Assembly (NCBI GenBank): GCA_019509785.1
Contig: JAEKLQ010000035.1
Coordinates: 1-64,000, forward strand
Direction: 5' to 3'
From: Fibrobacterota bacterium
GTDB taxonomy: Bacteria > Fibrobacterota > Fibrobacteria > UBA11236
Length of the DNA: 64,000 nt
Position 1 is the stretch's first letter; the number at the start of each line of letters is the position of its first letter. The notes below the pieces were generated by a model. That model did no database searches. It was not told where the DNA came from and saw only the letters and a program-made list of their open reading frames with translations. This document shows positions 52,195 to 60,687 of this stretch, piece by piece. Position numbers and translations under genes: made by a program.

Positions 52195-53421
52195 ATGCGG
52201 CAACTCATCGAGGAAACTTACCGGCGGGAATCGCGCCGCATCCTGGCGACCCTGGTGCGCCTCCTGGGCGATTGGGATTTGGCCGAAGAAGCCTTGCAGG
52301 ACGCCTTCGCGGAAGCCTTGGCCCATTGGCCCGCCCAAGGCGTGCCGGAAAACCCGCGGGCCTGGCTGGTGTCGGCGGGCCGGTTCCGCGCCATCGACAA
52401 ATTGCGGCGGCGGGCGCGCCAGGCGCCCTTGCCCGAAGGGTACGAGGATTTGCTCCGCGCGCCGGAGGAAGCCTTCGCCCGCGCCGAGGAATTGCCGGAC
52501 GATCGCCTGCGCATGATTTTCACCTGTTGCCATCCGGCGCTTTCGCAAGAGGCCCGCATGGCCCTCACCTTGCGCGAGGTCTGCGGGCTTCCCACCGAGG
52601 CCATCGCCGCGGCCTTTCTGAGCCCGGCGGCCACCGTGGCCCAGCGCATCGTGCGCGCCAAAGCCAAGATCCGCGACGCCAAAATCCCTTTCGCCATCCC
52701 GGAAGGGCCGGAACTGGCCATGCGCATGGAAACCGTCCTGCACGTGGTCTACCTGGTCTTCAACGAGGGGTACCACGGGAGTAACGGGTCTGATCTGCTG
52801 CGGGCCGATCTCACGGGCGAGGCCATCCGGCTTGGAGAGCTCCTGCTGGAACTGGCTCCCGATCCGGAGGTCAAAGGGCTCTTGGCCCTTATGCTCTTCC
52901 AGGATTCGCGCCGGGCTTCCCGGCTCAGCCCCGAAGGCGAACTGGTGCTGCTCGAAGAACAGGACCGCGGCCTATGGGATCGGGACGGCATCGCCCGGGG
53001 CCAGACTCTGCTGGACCAGGCTTTCGCCGAGGGCCGCATCGGCCCCTATTGCCTGCAAGCGGCCATCGCCTCCTTGCACGCCGCCGCGCGTACGGCCGCC
53101 GAAACCGATTGGCCGCAAATCGCCGGGCTCTACCAGGTCCTGCGCCGCTGCGCGCCTTCCCCGGTGGTCGACTTGAACGCCGCCGTAGCCGAAGGCATGG
53201 CCTTCGGGCCGGAAGCGGGCATCCGGCGCATCGATGCCCTGTTGGAAAAAGGCGAGTTGGCCGGCTTCGCCTTGGCCCATTCCGCCCGGGCCGCCTTCCT
53301 GGAACGTTGCGGCCGGCCGGTCGAGGCCCGGGACGCGTATGCGAAAGCCCTCCAACACGTGCCAGCCGACGGCCCGCAGCGGAGATTCCTGTCGCGCAAG
53401 TTGGATTCGCTCCAAGCCTAA
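52195..53421 (+). CDS. ECF42-type RNA polymerase sigma factor
   Basis: This 408-residue sigma factor has region 2 (RILATLVRLLGDWDLAEEAL, then QDAFAEALAHWP and NPRAWLVSAGRFRAIDKLRR) and region 4 (EARMALTLREVCGLPTEAIA, AAFLSPAATVAQRIVRAKAK). A C-terminal TPR-like domain of about 200 residues follows (VVYLVFNEGYHGSNG, LQAAIASLHAAARTAAETDW). This extension and the adjacent DGPF gene define the ECF42 group, in which the extension replaces an anti-sigma factor as the controlling element. No transmembrane anti-sigma factor is nearby, consistent with that. Confidence 0.92.
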   Translation: MRQLIEETYRRESRRILATLVRLLGDWDLAEEALQDAFAEALAHWPAQGVPENPRAWLVSAGRFRAIDKLRRRARQAPLPEGYEDLLRAPEEAFARAEELPDDRLRMIFTCCHPALSQEARMALTLREVCGLPTEAIAAAFLSPAATVAQRIVRAKAKIRDAKIPFAIPEGPELAMRMETVLHVVYLVFNEGYHGSNGSDLLRADLTGEAIRLGELLLELAPDPEVKGLLALMLFQDSRRASRLSPEGELVLLEEQDRGLWDRDGIARGQTLLDQAFAEGRIGPYCLQAAIASLHAAARTAAETDWPQIAGLYQVLRRCAPSPVVDLNAAVAEGMAFGPEAGIRRIDALLEKGELAGFALAHSARAAFLERCGRPVEARDAYAKALQHVPADGPQRRFLSRKLDSLQA

Positions 53422-53551
53422 AGGAAACGCGATTAGGCGGGTCTTAAAACGCAGAACCGCCGGGGAATCGGAAATACGCATCTCCGCGCCGGGAAAGACC
53501 CGTCCCGATCGGGGGCGGGGAGGTAAGTTCGGTCCGGCGCAGGAGACGAAT

Positions 53552-54826
53552 ATGAAGACCCATTTTTCCGCATCCTTTCCCCTTGCCCTTTCCTTCGCGG
53601 CGGCCCTGTCGGCGCAGCCGGGCATGGCGCAAACGACGGTCGGGACCTGGACCAAGGCCGCGGTCCTCCCGGTCATCCAATCCGAATGGGACGGGGCCGC
53701 CATCGGCGACTCGCTGTTCTGCGCGGGCGGCGAGATGAAGAGGACCCCGGCCACCGATGCGAACAAGGCTTCCGACGAGCTGTGGATCTACGATGCGAAA
53801 GCGGACAAATGGATCCAAGGAGCCAACATGCCGGGCAGCCGCAATCATCCCGCGGTCTGCGCCCTGGACGGCAAATTCTACGTCTTCGGCGGTTACGACT
53901 GGCCTTGCTGCGCCAATTACCCCTGGCCCTACGGCAGTACCAACGCCTGGCAATACGATCCCAAGACCAATGCCTGGAAAACCTTGGCCAACGTCCCTCG
54001 CCGGCTGGGCGCGGGCCTGGCAGTGCCATTCGACGGCAAGATCTACGTCATGGCGGGAACCGATTCGGGCAAATACCACTCCGTCGCGTTCGCGCACGTG
54101 TACGATCCCGCGACCGACAGCTGGAAGGCGCTCGCGTCCATGAAGAATGCGCGCGAGCATACCAAAGGGGTCGTCGTGGACTCCCTCATCTACGTCATCG
54201 GCGGACATTCCGTGCCGACCGGCAGCACGACCCGGTTCAACCAGGCCGCCGTCGAAGCTTATTCGCCCAAGAGCGACAAGTGGTACGACAAGGGGACCAT
54301 GCCCACGCCGCGCGGCGGCATCGGCCTGTCTTACTTGGGCGGCAAGGTCTACGTCTTCGGGGGCGAAGGGGCCGACTTCAGCCTCTTCAGCCGCATCGAT
54401 CAATTCGATCCGGCCTCGGGGCAATGGGCCAAGGTCAACGATTTCCCGGACGGCGGCATCCACGGCCATGCGACCGTAACCTATAAGGGCACGGCCCATC
54501 TGGTGGCCGGCAACAATCCATCCGGGTTCGCTCCCAAGAACTACCACTACGTCTTCACCCCTCCGGCCAGCAGCGTTTCCTTGCTTCCGCCGCAAGCGAA
54601 CGGAAGCCTACGCCTTTCCATGACGAAGGCGGGATGGCGCTTGGAAGGACTGGCTCCGGGAGAGCACCGTCTTGCCATCCTCGATCCCAAGGGCCGGGCG
54701 TTGCGGAAAGCGTCTTTCGCGGGCACGGGAATCGACTTGGCCGGCGCGCCCTTCGCGGGCGCCCGCTTCCTCCGCATCGAAGGGCCTGGCGGCGCCGTCG
54801 TCAGGGTCTTGCCCCCGGCGCCCTGA
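53552..54826 (+). CDS. Secreted kelch-repeat protein with sorting-type tail
   Basis: The 424-residue product has a signal peptide ending near GMAQ (residue 26). Five to six kelch repeats follow, each with a GG-turn and aromatic/Trp residues (KFYVFGGYDWPCCANY, GKIYVMAGTDSGKYHS, SLIYVIGGHSVPTGST, GKVYVFGGEGADFSLF), which should fold into a beta-propeller. The last 70 residues (LRLSMTKAGWRLEGLAPGEH, RLAILDPKGRALRKA) look like a type IX sorting-type domain. The start ATG 53552 follows AGGAGACG. An eboC-like gene starts 19 bases after it. Ligand and partner are unknown. Confidence 0.83.
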   Translation: MKTHFSASFPLALSFAAALSAQPGMAQTTVGTWTKAAVLPVIQSEWDGAAIGDSLFCAGGEMKRTPATDANKASDELWIYDAKADKWIQGANMPGSRNHPAVCALDGKFYVFGGYDWPCCANYPWPYGSTNAWQYDPKTNAWKTLANVPRRLGAGLAVPFDGKIYVMAGTDSGKYHSVAFAHVYDPATDSWKALASMKNAREHTKGVVVDSLIYVIGGHSVPTGSTTRFNQAAVEAYSPKSDKWYDKGTMPTPRGGIGLSYLGGKVYVFGGEGADFSLFSRIDQFDPASGQWAKVNDFPDGGIHGHATVTYKGTAHLVAGNNPSGFAPKNYHYVFTPPASSVSLLPPQANGSLRLSMTKAGWRLEGLAPGEHRLAILDPKGRALRKASFAGTGIDLAGAPFAGARFLRIEGPGGAVVRVLPPAP

Positions 54827-54845
54827 AACTTCCTATCCTTTCCGC

Positions 54846-55727
54846 ATGAAGCGCGCCTTCTTTTCCCTCGTACGCATCCCCACCGTTTTCTCATCCATGT
54901 CCAACGCCTATGCCGGATGGTGGATCGGCGGCGGGCGCGGACTGGAATGGCCCTTGTGGGCGGGCGTGGCATCCGCGGCCTTGTTCATCATGGCGGGCAT
55001 GGCCCTCAACGACGTGGCCGATAAGGACGTCGATGCGCGCGAGCGGCCCAATCGCCCCATCCCTTCGGGGGCCATCTCCCTACGCGCAGCCTGGACGTTA
55101 AGCTTGGGGATGATGGCCTTGGGACTGGCCATCCTGGCGGTGGCCCATCCTCTCTCCGCCCTGTTCGGGCTTGCCCTATGCGCGGCTATCTTCGCCTATA
55201 ACTTCTGGCTCAAAGGCGGGCCCTTTGGGCCCGCCGCCATGGGCCTGTGCCGGGCCCTCAACCTTTTCACCGGCATGTCCCTGGCATGGAGCGCCTTCCC
55301 CGCGGTCTGGCCGGGTTCCGTAGTCTTAAGCCTCATCTCCTTATGGGCCTATATCGCCCTGGTCACCTACCTGGCGCGCGATGAGGTCGGCGGGAATTCG
55401 CGCCGCCGCGCGACCTTGTTCCTGGGCGGACAGGGATCGTGGTTCGCCGCTTGGGCCGCGGCCGGGATCCTATGGTACCGCGCCGAACGGCCGCTGGCCC
55501 TTGCCTGGCTGGCCTTGGCGATCTTGCTGCGCGATCCCCTCCGCGATCTTGCGAAAGATCCCTCGCCCAAGCATACGGGCAAGGCGGTGGGCATGCTGCT
55601 CCGTTGCGTGCCCCTCGTAGACGTGGTCGCTTTGTTCGCCAACCAGGTTCCCTGGCAATACGCAGCCGCGGGCGCCTTGTGGATCCTGCCCGCCTACGCG
55701 GTAGGGAAATGGTTCTATAGCACTTAA
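54846..55727 (+). CDS. eboC: EboC-like UbiA-family prenyltransferase
   Basis: This 293-residue membrane protein has about eight helices. The first Asp-rich motif NDVADKDVDARERPNRPIPS is at residues 55-74, and a second, shorter acidic segment ARDEVGGNSRR lies near residue 178. These are the prenyl-diphosphate and Mg sites of UbiA-type enzymes. The NRPIPSG block fits the EboC group, and eboD, eboE and eboF are 8-12 kb upstream, but the gene is separated from them. It could also be a different UbiA member, such as a phycocyanin- or quinone-type enzyme. There is no clear ribosome-binding site before ATG 54846. Confidence 0.72.
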   Translation: MKRAFFSLVRIPTVFSSMSNAYAGWWIGGGRGLEWPLWAGVASAALFIMAGMALNDVADKDVDARERPNRPIPSGAISLRAAWTLSLGMMALGLAILAVAHPLSALFGLALCAAIFAYNFWLKGGPFGPAAMGLCRALNLFTGMSLAWSAFPAVWPGSVVLSLISLWAYIALVTYLARDEVGGNSRRRATLFLGGQGSWFAAWAAAGILWYRAERPLALAWLALAILLRDPLRDLAKDPSPKHTGKAVGMLLRCVPLVDVVALFANQVPWQYAAAGALWILPAYAVGKWFYST

Positions 55728-55751
55728 GGGTTCAATAGCCCTTATAAGGCG

Positions 55752-56267
55752 TTAAAGCACCCGGGCATACAGGATTTCATCCGCCACCACGCCGTCCTTC
55801 AAAGCGCTTTTCCGCAAACTTCCTTCCGCCACGTAGCCGCACTTTTCCAACACCCGCATCGAAGCCCCATTCCATTCCAGGACATAGGCGGATAAGCGGC
55901 GCAGACGGAATTCCCGGAAGGCGTATCCGGTGAAGGCGGCCAGGGCCGCGGTCATGATCCCGCGCCCCCAAAAGGGTTCTCCCAGCCAATAGCCGATTTC
56001 CGCCGTGCCCACATGCACGTCGGACCCGGGGATGATCCCGATCCCTCCGGCCAGCGCGCCGCCCTCCGCCACGATGGCGAAGTGCTGGCAGGGTAGCTGC
56101 CGCGTTACGGCCCGGATCCAAGCGCGGGCGTCCTTTTTCGCGTAAGGGTGCGGGAAGGCGTCGCGCAGGTTCCGCCAAATCGCCCGGTTATCCGCCAGGC
56201 GCGCCAAGGCGCTGACGTCGGAGGGGAGCCAAGGGCGGATGCACCCTCCCGGGAAGTCGATGCCCAT
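55752..56267 (-). CDS. GNAT family N-acetyltransferase (RimJ/RimL-like)
   Basis: The 171-residue product matches the RimJ/RimL branch of GNAT enzymes: IRPWLPSDVSALARLADNRA at the start, then AGGIGIIPGSDVHVGTAEIG, YWLGEPFWGRGIMTAALAAF (the acetyl-CoA loop, in which G-x-G is present as FWGRGIM), and AYVLEWNGASMRVLEKCGYV. It would acetylate an amine or protein N-terminus in the cytoplasm. Substrate is unknown. It is convergent with the eboC-like gene. Confidence 0.9.
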   Translation of the reverse strand: MGIDFPGGCIRPWLPSDVSALARLADNRAIWRNLRDAFPHPYAKKDARAWIRAVTRQLPCQHFAIVAEGGALAGGIGIIPGSDVHVGTAEIGYWLGEPFWGRGIMTAALAAFTGYAFREFRLRRLSAYVLEWNGASMRVLEKCGYVAEGSLRKSALKDGVVADEILYARVL

Positions 56268-56453
56268 CGGCCCAAATCTAACTAAGGGAAAGCCCTACAG
56301 TTCCCACCCGATTCTTCCGATGATGATAAGGCAAAACGTCCTTTCTTCGTGAGGCCCATCACGCGCAGGGGTCCCCCCGGTTCCATTTCCACTCAGAGCT
56401 AAAGTTTTGATCCGCCCCCTCCGAAAACCCATACTGGAACAGGGAGGCATTCA

Positions 56454-57314
56454 ATGCGCAACGTCAAACAACATCTTATCCACCTCACGGCCGCGGCCGC
56501 CGCGGCCATCTCGCTTGCGGCCTGCGGATCCTCGCCGAGATCGGTCGACGACCCCGCGTCCAGCGAGGCCAACGCCACGGTCAAATCGACCATCGTGCTG
56601 GGAAAGGTGGGCACGCTTTCCAAGACCTCCGCCATCAACCTGCAGAAACTGATCCTGACCGCCGTTTCCAGCGCGACCCCCCCGGACACCGTGCGCGACA
56701 CGGCCACGGTCTCGGGTAATTCCCAGGTTACGGTGCTGCGGGTGCTGACCCTGGCCCCTCTCCGCAATTGGACGGTTTCCGCGGTTTCCAAGGACGCCAA
56801 GGACTCCATCATCCATCAGGGATCGACTTCCCCCTTCTTCGTGAAGCCCGCCGACACCGCCGAGGTGACCTTGAACCTGACTTCCCGTTTCTCCATGTAC
56901 CAGGCGAACTTCAATACCCTTCCCGATAGCATCAGCTCGAGCGTCTCGGGCACGGGCAAGGACAAGTTGAACCTGAACCGGGTGACCTTGCTGGTCGACG
57001 GCGTAATCAAGGCCGATTCCGTCCTGTCCAGCGGCTTTTTCTCCGGAAACCAGAGCGTTTCGGTCTTCTGGGATTACATCGCCCCGGGCAGCCATACCGT
57101 CACCCTGGAAGCGTACGGCGTGCTCCACACCTACTCCGGCAAGCTGTATAGCGGCTCCCAGACCTTCACCTCCACCGCCGGCACGGACGATACCCGCAGC
57201 GTAACCTTGAACTGGGTCGGCCCCACCACCGGCACCGGCAAGCTCACGGTCACCATCGGCAAGGTCGGAAAGGTCACCATCAATGGCGGCCTCCCCGGAA
57301 CCGTCATCCCTTAA
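56454..57314 (+). CDS. Hypothetical lipoprotein
   Basis: This 286-residue lipoprotein has a lipobox LAACG near residue 24. The mature part is Ser/Thr/Val-rich, mostly beta, with repeated short strands (STIVLGKVGTLSKTSAINLQ, SVFWDYIAPGSHTVTLEAYG). It ends with GTGKLTVTIGKVGKVTINGG, in which the VTIGKVGKV segment echoes IVLGKVGTL near the N-terminus. No family is recognised. CAGGGAGGCA precedes the ATG. A terminator follows. Confidence 0.75.
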   Translation: MRNVKQHLIHLTAAAAAAISLAACGSSPRSVDDPASSEANATVKSTIVLGKVGTLSKTSAINLQKLILTAVSSATPPDTVRDTATVSGNSQVTVLRVLTLAPLRNWTVSAVSKDAKDSIIHQGSTSPFFVKPADTAEVTLNLTSRFSMYQANFNTLPDSISSSVSGTGKDKLNLNRVTLLVDGVIKADSVLSSGFFSGNQSVSVFWDYIAPGSHTVTLEAYGVLHTYSGKLYSGSQTFTSTAGTDDTRSVTLNWVGPTTGTGKLTVTIGKVGKVTINGGLPGTVIP

Positions 57315-57342
57315 TCCCCGATTCCTCCCTCCCTTACCTCCG

Positions 57343-57374
57343 GCGCCTCCCTCCGAGGCGCTTCCCTATTTTCC
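57343..57374 (+). terminator. Probable rho-independent terminator
   Basis: GCGCCTC and GAGGCGC (57343-57349 and 57355-57361) form a perfect 7-bp stem with a 5-nt loop, followed by TTCCCTATTTT. It lies 29 bases after the stop codon of the lipoprotein gene. Confidence 0.65.
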
Positions 57375-57491
57375 CCGGCCCAAGATCCGCAAATGCCTTC
57401 CGTCGCCCATCCCTTAGGTGATGGCCGTAGCCGGGATCCGCCCCCATAATGGAGTCCATGCGGGCCTCGGCCCGTGTTGGGAGCCTTGGCA

Positions 57492-58025
57492 ATGGCTGAT
57501 GAAATTTCGAATGGAACCAATCTCGTTCCGCCGCGCTCCGATCGCCGCACCTTGGCGAAGATGCGCAGCAAGTTGGCCTCATCCGGACAACGGGGCAAGC
57601 GGCCCGAGATGACACATTTCGTCGGGCCCAAACGTCAAATCCGCATCTGGCCGTTCGTGATCGGTTTGGCGTTGGCGCTGGCCGGAATGGAATTCGCGAT
57701 GTACACCCGTCAGGACAGCGGAACCGATGCCTCCGCCGGACGGTCGAATAGTTCGGCGCGCCTGGCCCCTCCCCCGGGACTTTCCCTGGACGAACAGGCC
57801 CGCTTCTGGTGCTATGCCGTATACGATTATCCCAAGCTGAAATCGCGCTTCAAGCCACCCAGAGGCTCGGTGTTCGACATGAAGGAAGCCCGCGCGAACC
57901 TGGAACGCGTGTTGGCGGAGGATCTCGGCAATTCCGTTCGTAACGAAATATTCGTCTACCAACAGGCGCATCCCGATCGGTCCGTCGTCAAATCATCGTC
58001 AAAGCCGAGCACCAAGAAAAAGTAA
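57492..58025 (+). CDS. Hypothetical single-helix membrane protein
   Basis: I do not recognise this 177-residue protein. A basic N-terminal region of about 50 residues, probably cytoplasmic, is followed by one membrane helix near residues 53-70 (RIWPFVIGLALALAGMEFAM) and a C-terminal domain with a conserved-looking LDEQARFWCYAVYDYPKLKS. The C-terminus is Ser/Lys-rich. ATG 57492 with GGGAG 9 bases upstream is preferred to TTG 57474. It is followed, after 154 bases, by a TonB receptor gene on the same strand. Confidence 0.65.
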   Translation: MADEISNGTNLVPPRSDRRTLAKMRSKLASSGQRGKRPEMTHFVGPKRQIRIWPFVIGLALALAGMEFAMYTRQDSGTDASAGRSNSSARLAPPPGLSLDEQARFWCYAVYDYPKLKSRFKPPRGSVFDMKEARANLERVLAEDLGNSVRNEIFVYQQAHPDRSVVKSSSKPSTKKK

Positions 58026-58179
58026 CCGGCTCGCCCTTTCCCTCTTTTCGGCCGTAACACGCTTCCTCCCGGGGCGGCCGATGATTAATTGAATCTCCCC
58101 GCAAATCTGTTTACGTTCTCCCTTCGCGCCGCGGGCGGGGTTCCTACTTGGGACGTCCGCGGCAATTCGGGGAGCGGCA

Positions 58180-60687
58180 GTGGGATTTGGTCTATTCTGG
58201 ATGGCGATGGGAGCGGCAGGGCTCGCCTCCGCCGCGCCCGCCCCTTCCCCTAGTAACGTGCACATGACCGGTATCTTGCGTGATACCTCTTTTGCCGCCG
58301 GGGCCGCCCTGCGCCTGGAGGTCCTGGAAACCGGCGACACCTTATCCGTGGCGCCGGGGAAGCCGTTCCGCATCGATCTGCCCCGCGATACGGTATGGAA
58401 CCTCTGCTTCAGCGCGCCGGTCGATAGCTTCCGCGCGGCCTCCCAGAACCGGGCGGTTCAGGAGGGAGGGATCTCCGCCCAGGGGGGTCGGGCGCCCTCA
58501 GAAGGACGCTTGGAAAAATGCTTCGAGGTCCGCCTGGTCGGGAATGACACCGCCTTTTCCGCCGACATCGGCGATCAGCCCTCCATGGTGGTCCAAGCCC
58601 CGCGGGCCGCGGCCCCGATCGCAGCCGCGCCGGACTCCGTCGCGAGAGATACCGGAGCGACCCAGTACAAATCCGAAGAGGCCGTGCAATTAAAAAAGGT
58701 TCTGGTGCGCGCCCAACGCGCGCCCAAGCGGTCGTTGGGCAAATCCACCGTCTCGGCAAAGCTCATCAAGCGCATGCCGGGCCTGGCCGAAGCCGACGTC
58801 ATCCGCTCCATCCAGGCCCTGCCCGGGGTGGTCGCCAGTTCGGATTTCTCCACCAAAATCTACGTGCGCGGCGGAGGTTCGGATCAGAACCTCATCCTCT
58901 TGGATAAGGCGGTGGTGTATTCGCCCGTGCATTTCTTCGGGCTCTTCTCCACCTTCCTGGTGGAAGGCATCGATGAAGTCAACTTCTATAAGGGCGGCTT
59001 CCCGCCCGAGTACGGCAATCGGCTTTCTTCCGTGCTGGACATCAAATCGCGCGAGGGCGGCACCGATAGCGCCCAGACGTGGGAAAAGGGATCCTCGCTC
59101 CAAGTCAGCACCTTCGCCTCCCAGATCCATACCGAGGGCCACCAGGGCCCCGTGCGCTGGCTGGTGGCCGGCCGCCGCACCTATATCGATCAAGTGCTGA
59201 CGTTACTGCGGGACCAGGGACTGACCGATCTCGATCTCGACTATTACTTCTACGATCTGCAAGGCAACGTCCATTACGATATGTCCAAGAACGACGGCTT
59301 CATGCTTTCCTGGTACAACGGACGCGACGAACTGAACTTCACCCCCTTCAAGGTGGACTGGGGCAATACCGTCATCCCGCTCAATTACGACGGGGTTCTG
59401 GATAAGCACCTGACCACCCATGCGACGGCCTCGTACAGCCTTTTCAGCCAAGACTTCAGCCTGGAACATATCTTCGCGTTCTACAACCGCATCGCGACCA
59501 TCAATTACAAGCAGTCCCTGGAATATACCGGCATCGACGGCCACCGCCTCACGGCCGGGCTCGATCTCAATTGGATCGAGACGATATTCCGGAACGATCA
59601 GATCATCGCCAAGATCCTGCTCCGCGATCGCACGACCTTCTTCCTGAACAGCCTGTTCTTCGAGGACAAGTGGTCTCCGGGCGCGACCGAGCTGACGGGC
59701 GGCTTGCGGTTGACGCAATCGACCGTGCTGGACGTACCGGGAGTGGAACCGCGCCTCTCCCTGAAATACAAGCTGCCCCACGCCCAGGCCCTCGATTTCC
59801 ACGTCGGCTTCTATCAGCAGTACGTCAACTCCATCCAATTCTCCGATCAGGAAAGCATCAACGAGTTCTATTACCCGGCCAAGAAAGTCTCGACGCAAAC
59901 CGTGAACCCCACCTCCTCCCTCCTTTTCTCCGCCGGTTACGGCATCGACAAGGTCAAGGATACCTGGGACTTCACCTTGGAAGGCTATTTCAAGACCGTC
60001 AACCACCTGCCCGTCTACTCGCCCAATGACGTGCCCGACTCCATCCTGCTGGATGTCAGCCGCGATTTGGGCGATCTCTTCCGCGAGGCCAACGGCTACA
60101 GTTACGGCTTCGAAGCCTCGCTCCGCAAGCCGGAAGGCCTTATCTTCGGAGGCCTATCCTATTCCAACGGCACCGCCGTCATCCGGGAGGACGCGCATAA
60201 GGATCAAGCCTACTTCCCTTCCTGGCATCAACCCCATAGCCTCAAGGCCGATCTCGCCATCAACCTTTTGGGGAAGGACGGGCTGTTCGTGAAGAGCGGC
60301 CGCAAGTACCTGCGCATGTCCAGCCAATTGAAATACGCCACCGGCCTGCCGTACACGGAATACGTAGGCTATTCGGACGCGCATCTTTTGGACCAGAACC
60401 AGGGCCGGCAAGCGGGAGGGCCCAATCCGGAATTCCAGGACAACATCGATCTGCTGCGCGGCAACCGCAACGCCGCCTTCGTCCCGGCGTATTTCCGATG
60501 GGACTTGAAGCCGGTGGATTGGGGCCGGGAAGGCAAATGGAATTTCTCGTGGACCCTCCTCAACATCACCGATCATAAGAACATCTTCTTCTATACTTAC
60601 GATCGGCAAGCGAACCCTCCCAAACGCATCGAGATCACTCAATTCCCCTTCTTCCCCTTCCTGGTGAATTATGAGTACTACTTCTAG
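58180..60687 (+). CDS. TonB-dependent outer-membrane receptor
   Basis: This 835-residue receptor has a signal peptide ending near LASAA and an N-terminal beta-sandwich-like region, residues 28-170. A plug domain covers about 180-300 (IKRMPGLAEADVIRSIQALP, then GVVASSDFSTKIYVRGGGSD and QNLILLDKAVVYSPVH). The rest is a 22-strand-type barrel ending FFPFLVNYEYYF, an aromatic C-terminus as expected. It imports a ligand across the outer membrane using TonB energy. The start is GTG 58180 with GGGGAG upstream; ATG 58201 is an alternative. The next gene overlaps by 17 bases, so the two products probably form one complex, comparable with SusC/SusD pairs. Confidence 0.9.
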   Translation: MGFGLFWMAMGAAGLASAAPAPSPSNVHMTGILRDTSFAAGAALRLEVLETGDTLSVAPGKPFRIDLPRDTVWNLCFSAPVDSFRAASQNRAVQEGGISAQGGRAPSEGRLEKCFEVRLVGNDTAFSADIGDQPSMVVQAPRAAAPIAAAPDSVARDTGATQYKSEEAVQLKKVLVRAQRAPKRSLGKSTVSAKLIKRMPGLAEADVIRSIQALPGVVASSDFSTKIYVRGGGSDQNLILLDKAVVYSPVHFFGLFSTFLVEGIDEVNFYKGGFPPEYGNRLSSVLDIKSREGGTDSAQTWEKGSSLQVSTFASQIHTEGHQGPVRWLVAGRRTYIDQVLTLLRDQGLTDLDLDYYFYDLQGNVHYDMSKNDGFMLSWYNGRDELNFTPFKVDWGNTVIPLNYDGVLDKHLTTHATASYSLFSQDFSLEHIFAFYNRIATINYKQSLEYTGIDGHRLTAGLDLNWIETIFRNDQIIAKILLRDRTTFFLNSLFFEDKWSPGATELTGGLRLTQSTVLDVPGVEPRLSLKYKLPHAQALDFHVGFYQQYVNSIQFSDQESINEFYYPAKKVSTQTVNPTSSLLFSAGYGIDKVKDTWDFTLEGYFKTVNHLPVYSPNDVPDSILLDVSRDLGDLFREANGYSYGFEASLRKPEGLIFGGLSYSNGTAVIREDAHKDQAYFPSWHQPHSLKADLAINLLGKDGLFVKSGRKYLRMSSQLKYATGLPYTEYVGYSDAHLLDQNQGRQAGGPNPEFQDNIDLLRGNRNAAFVPAYFRWDLKPVDWGREGKWNFSWTLLNITDHKNIFFYTYDRQANPPKRIEITQFPFFPFLVNYEYYF

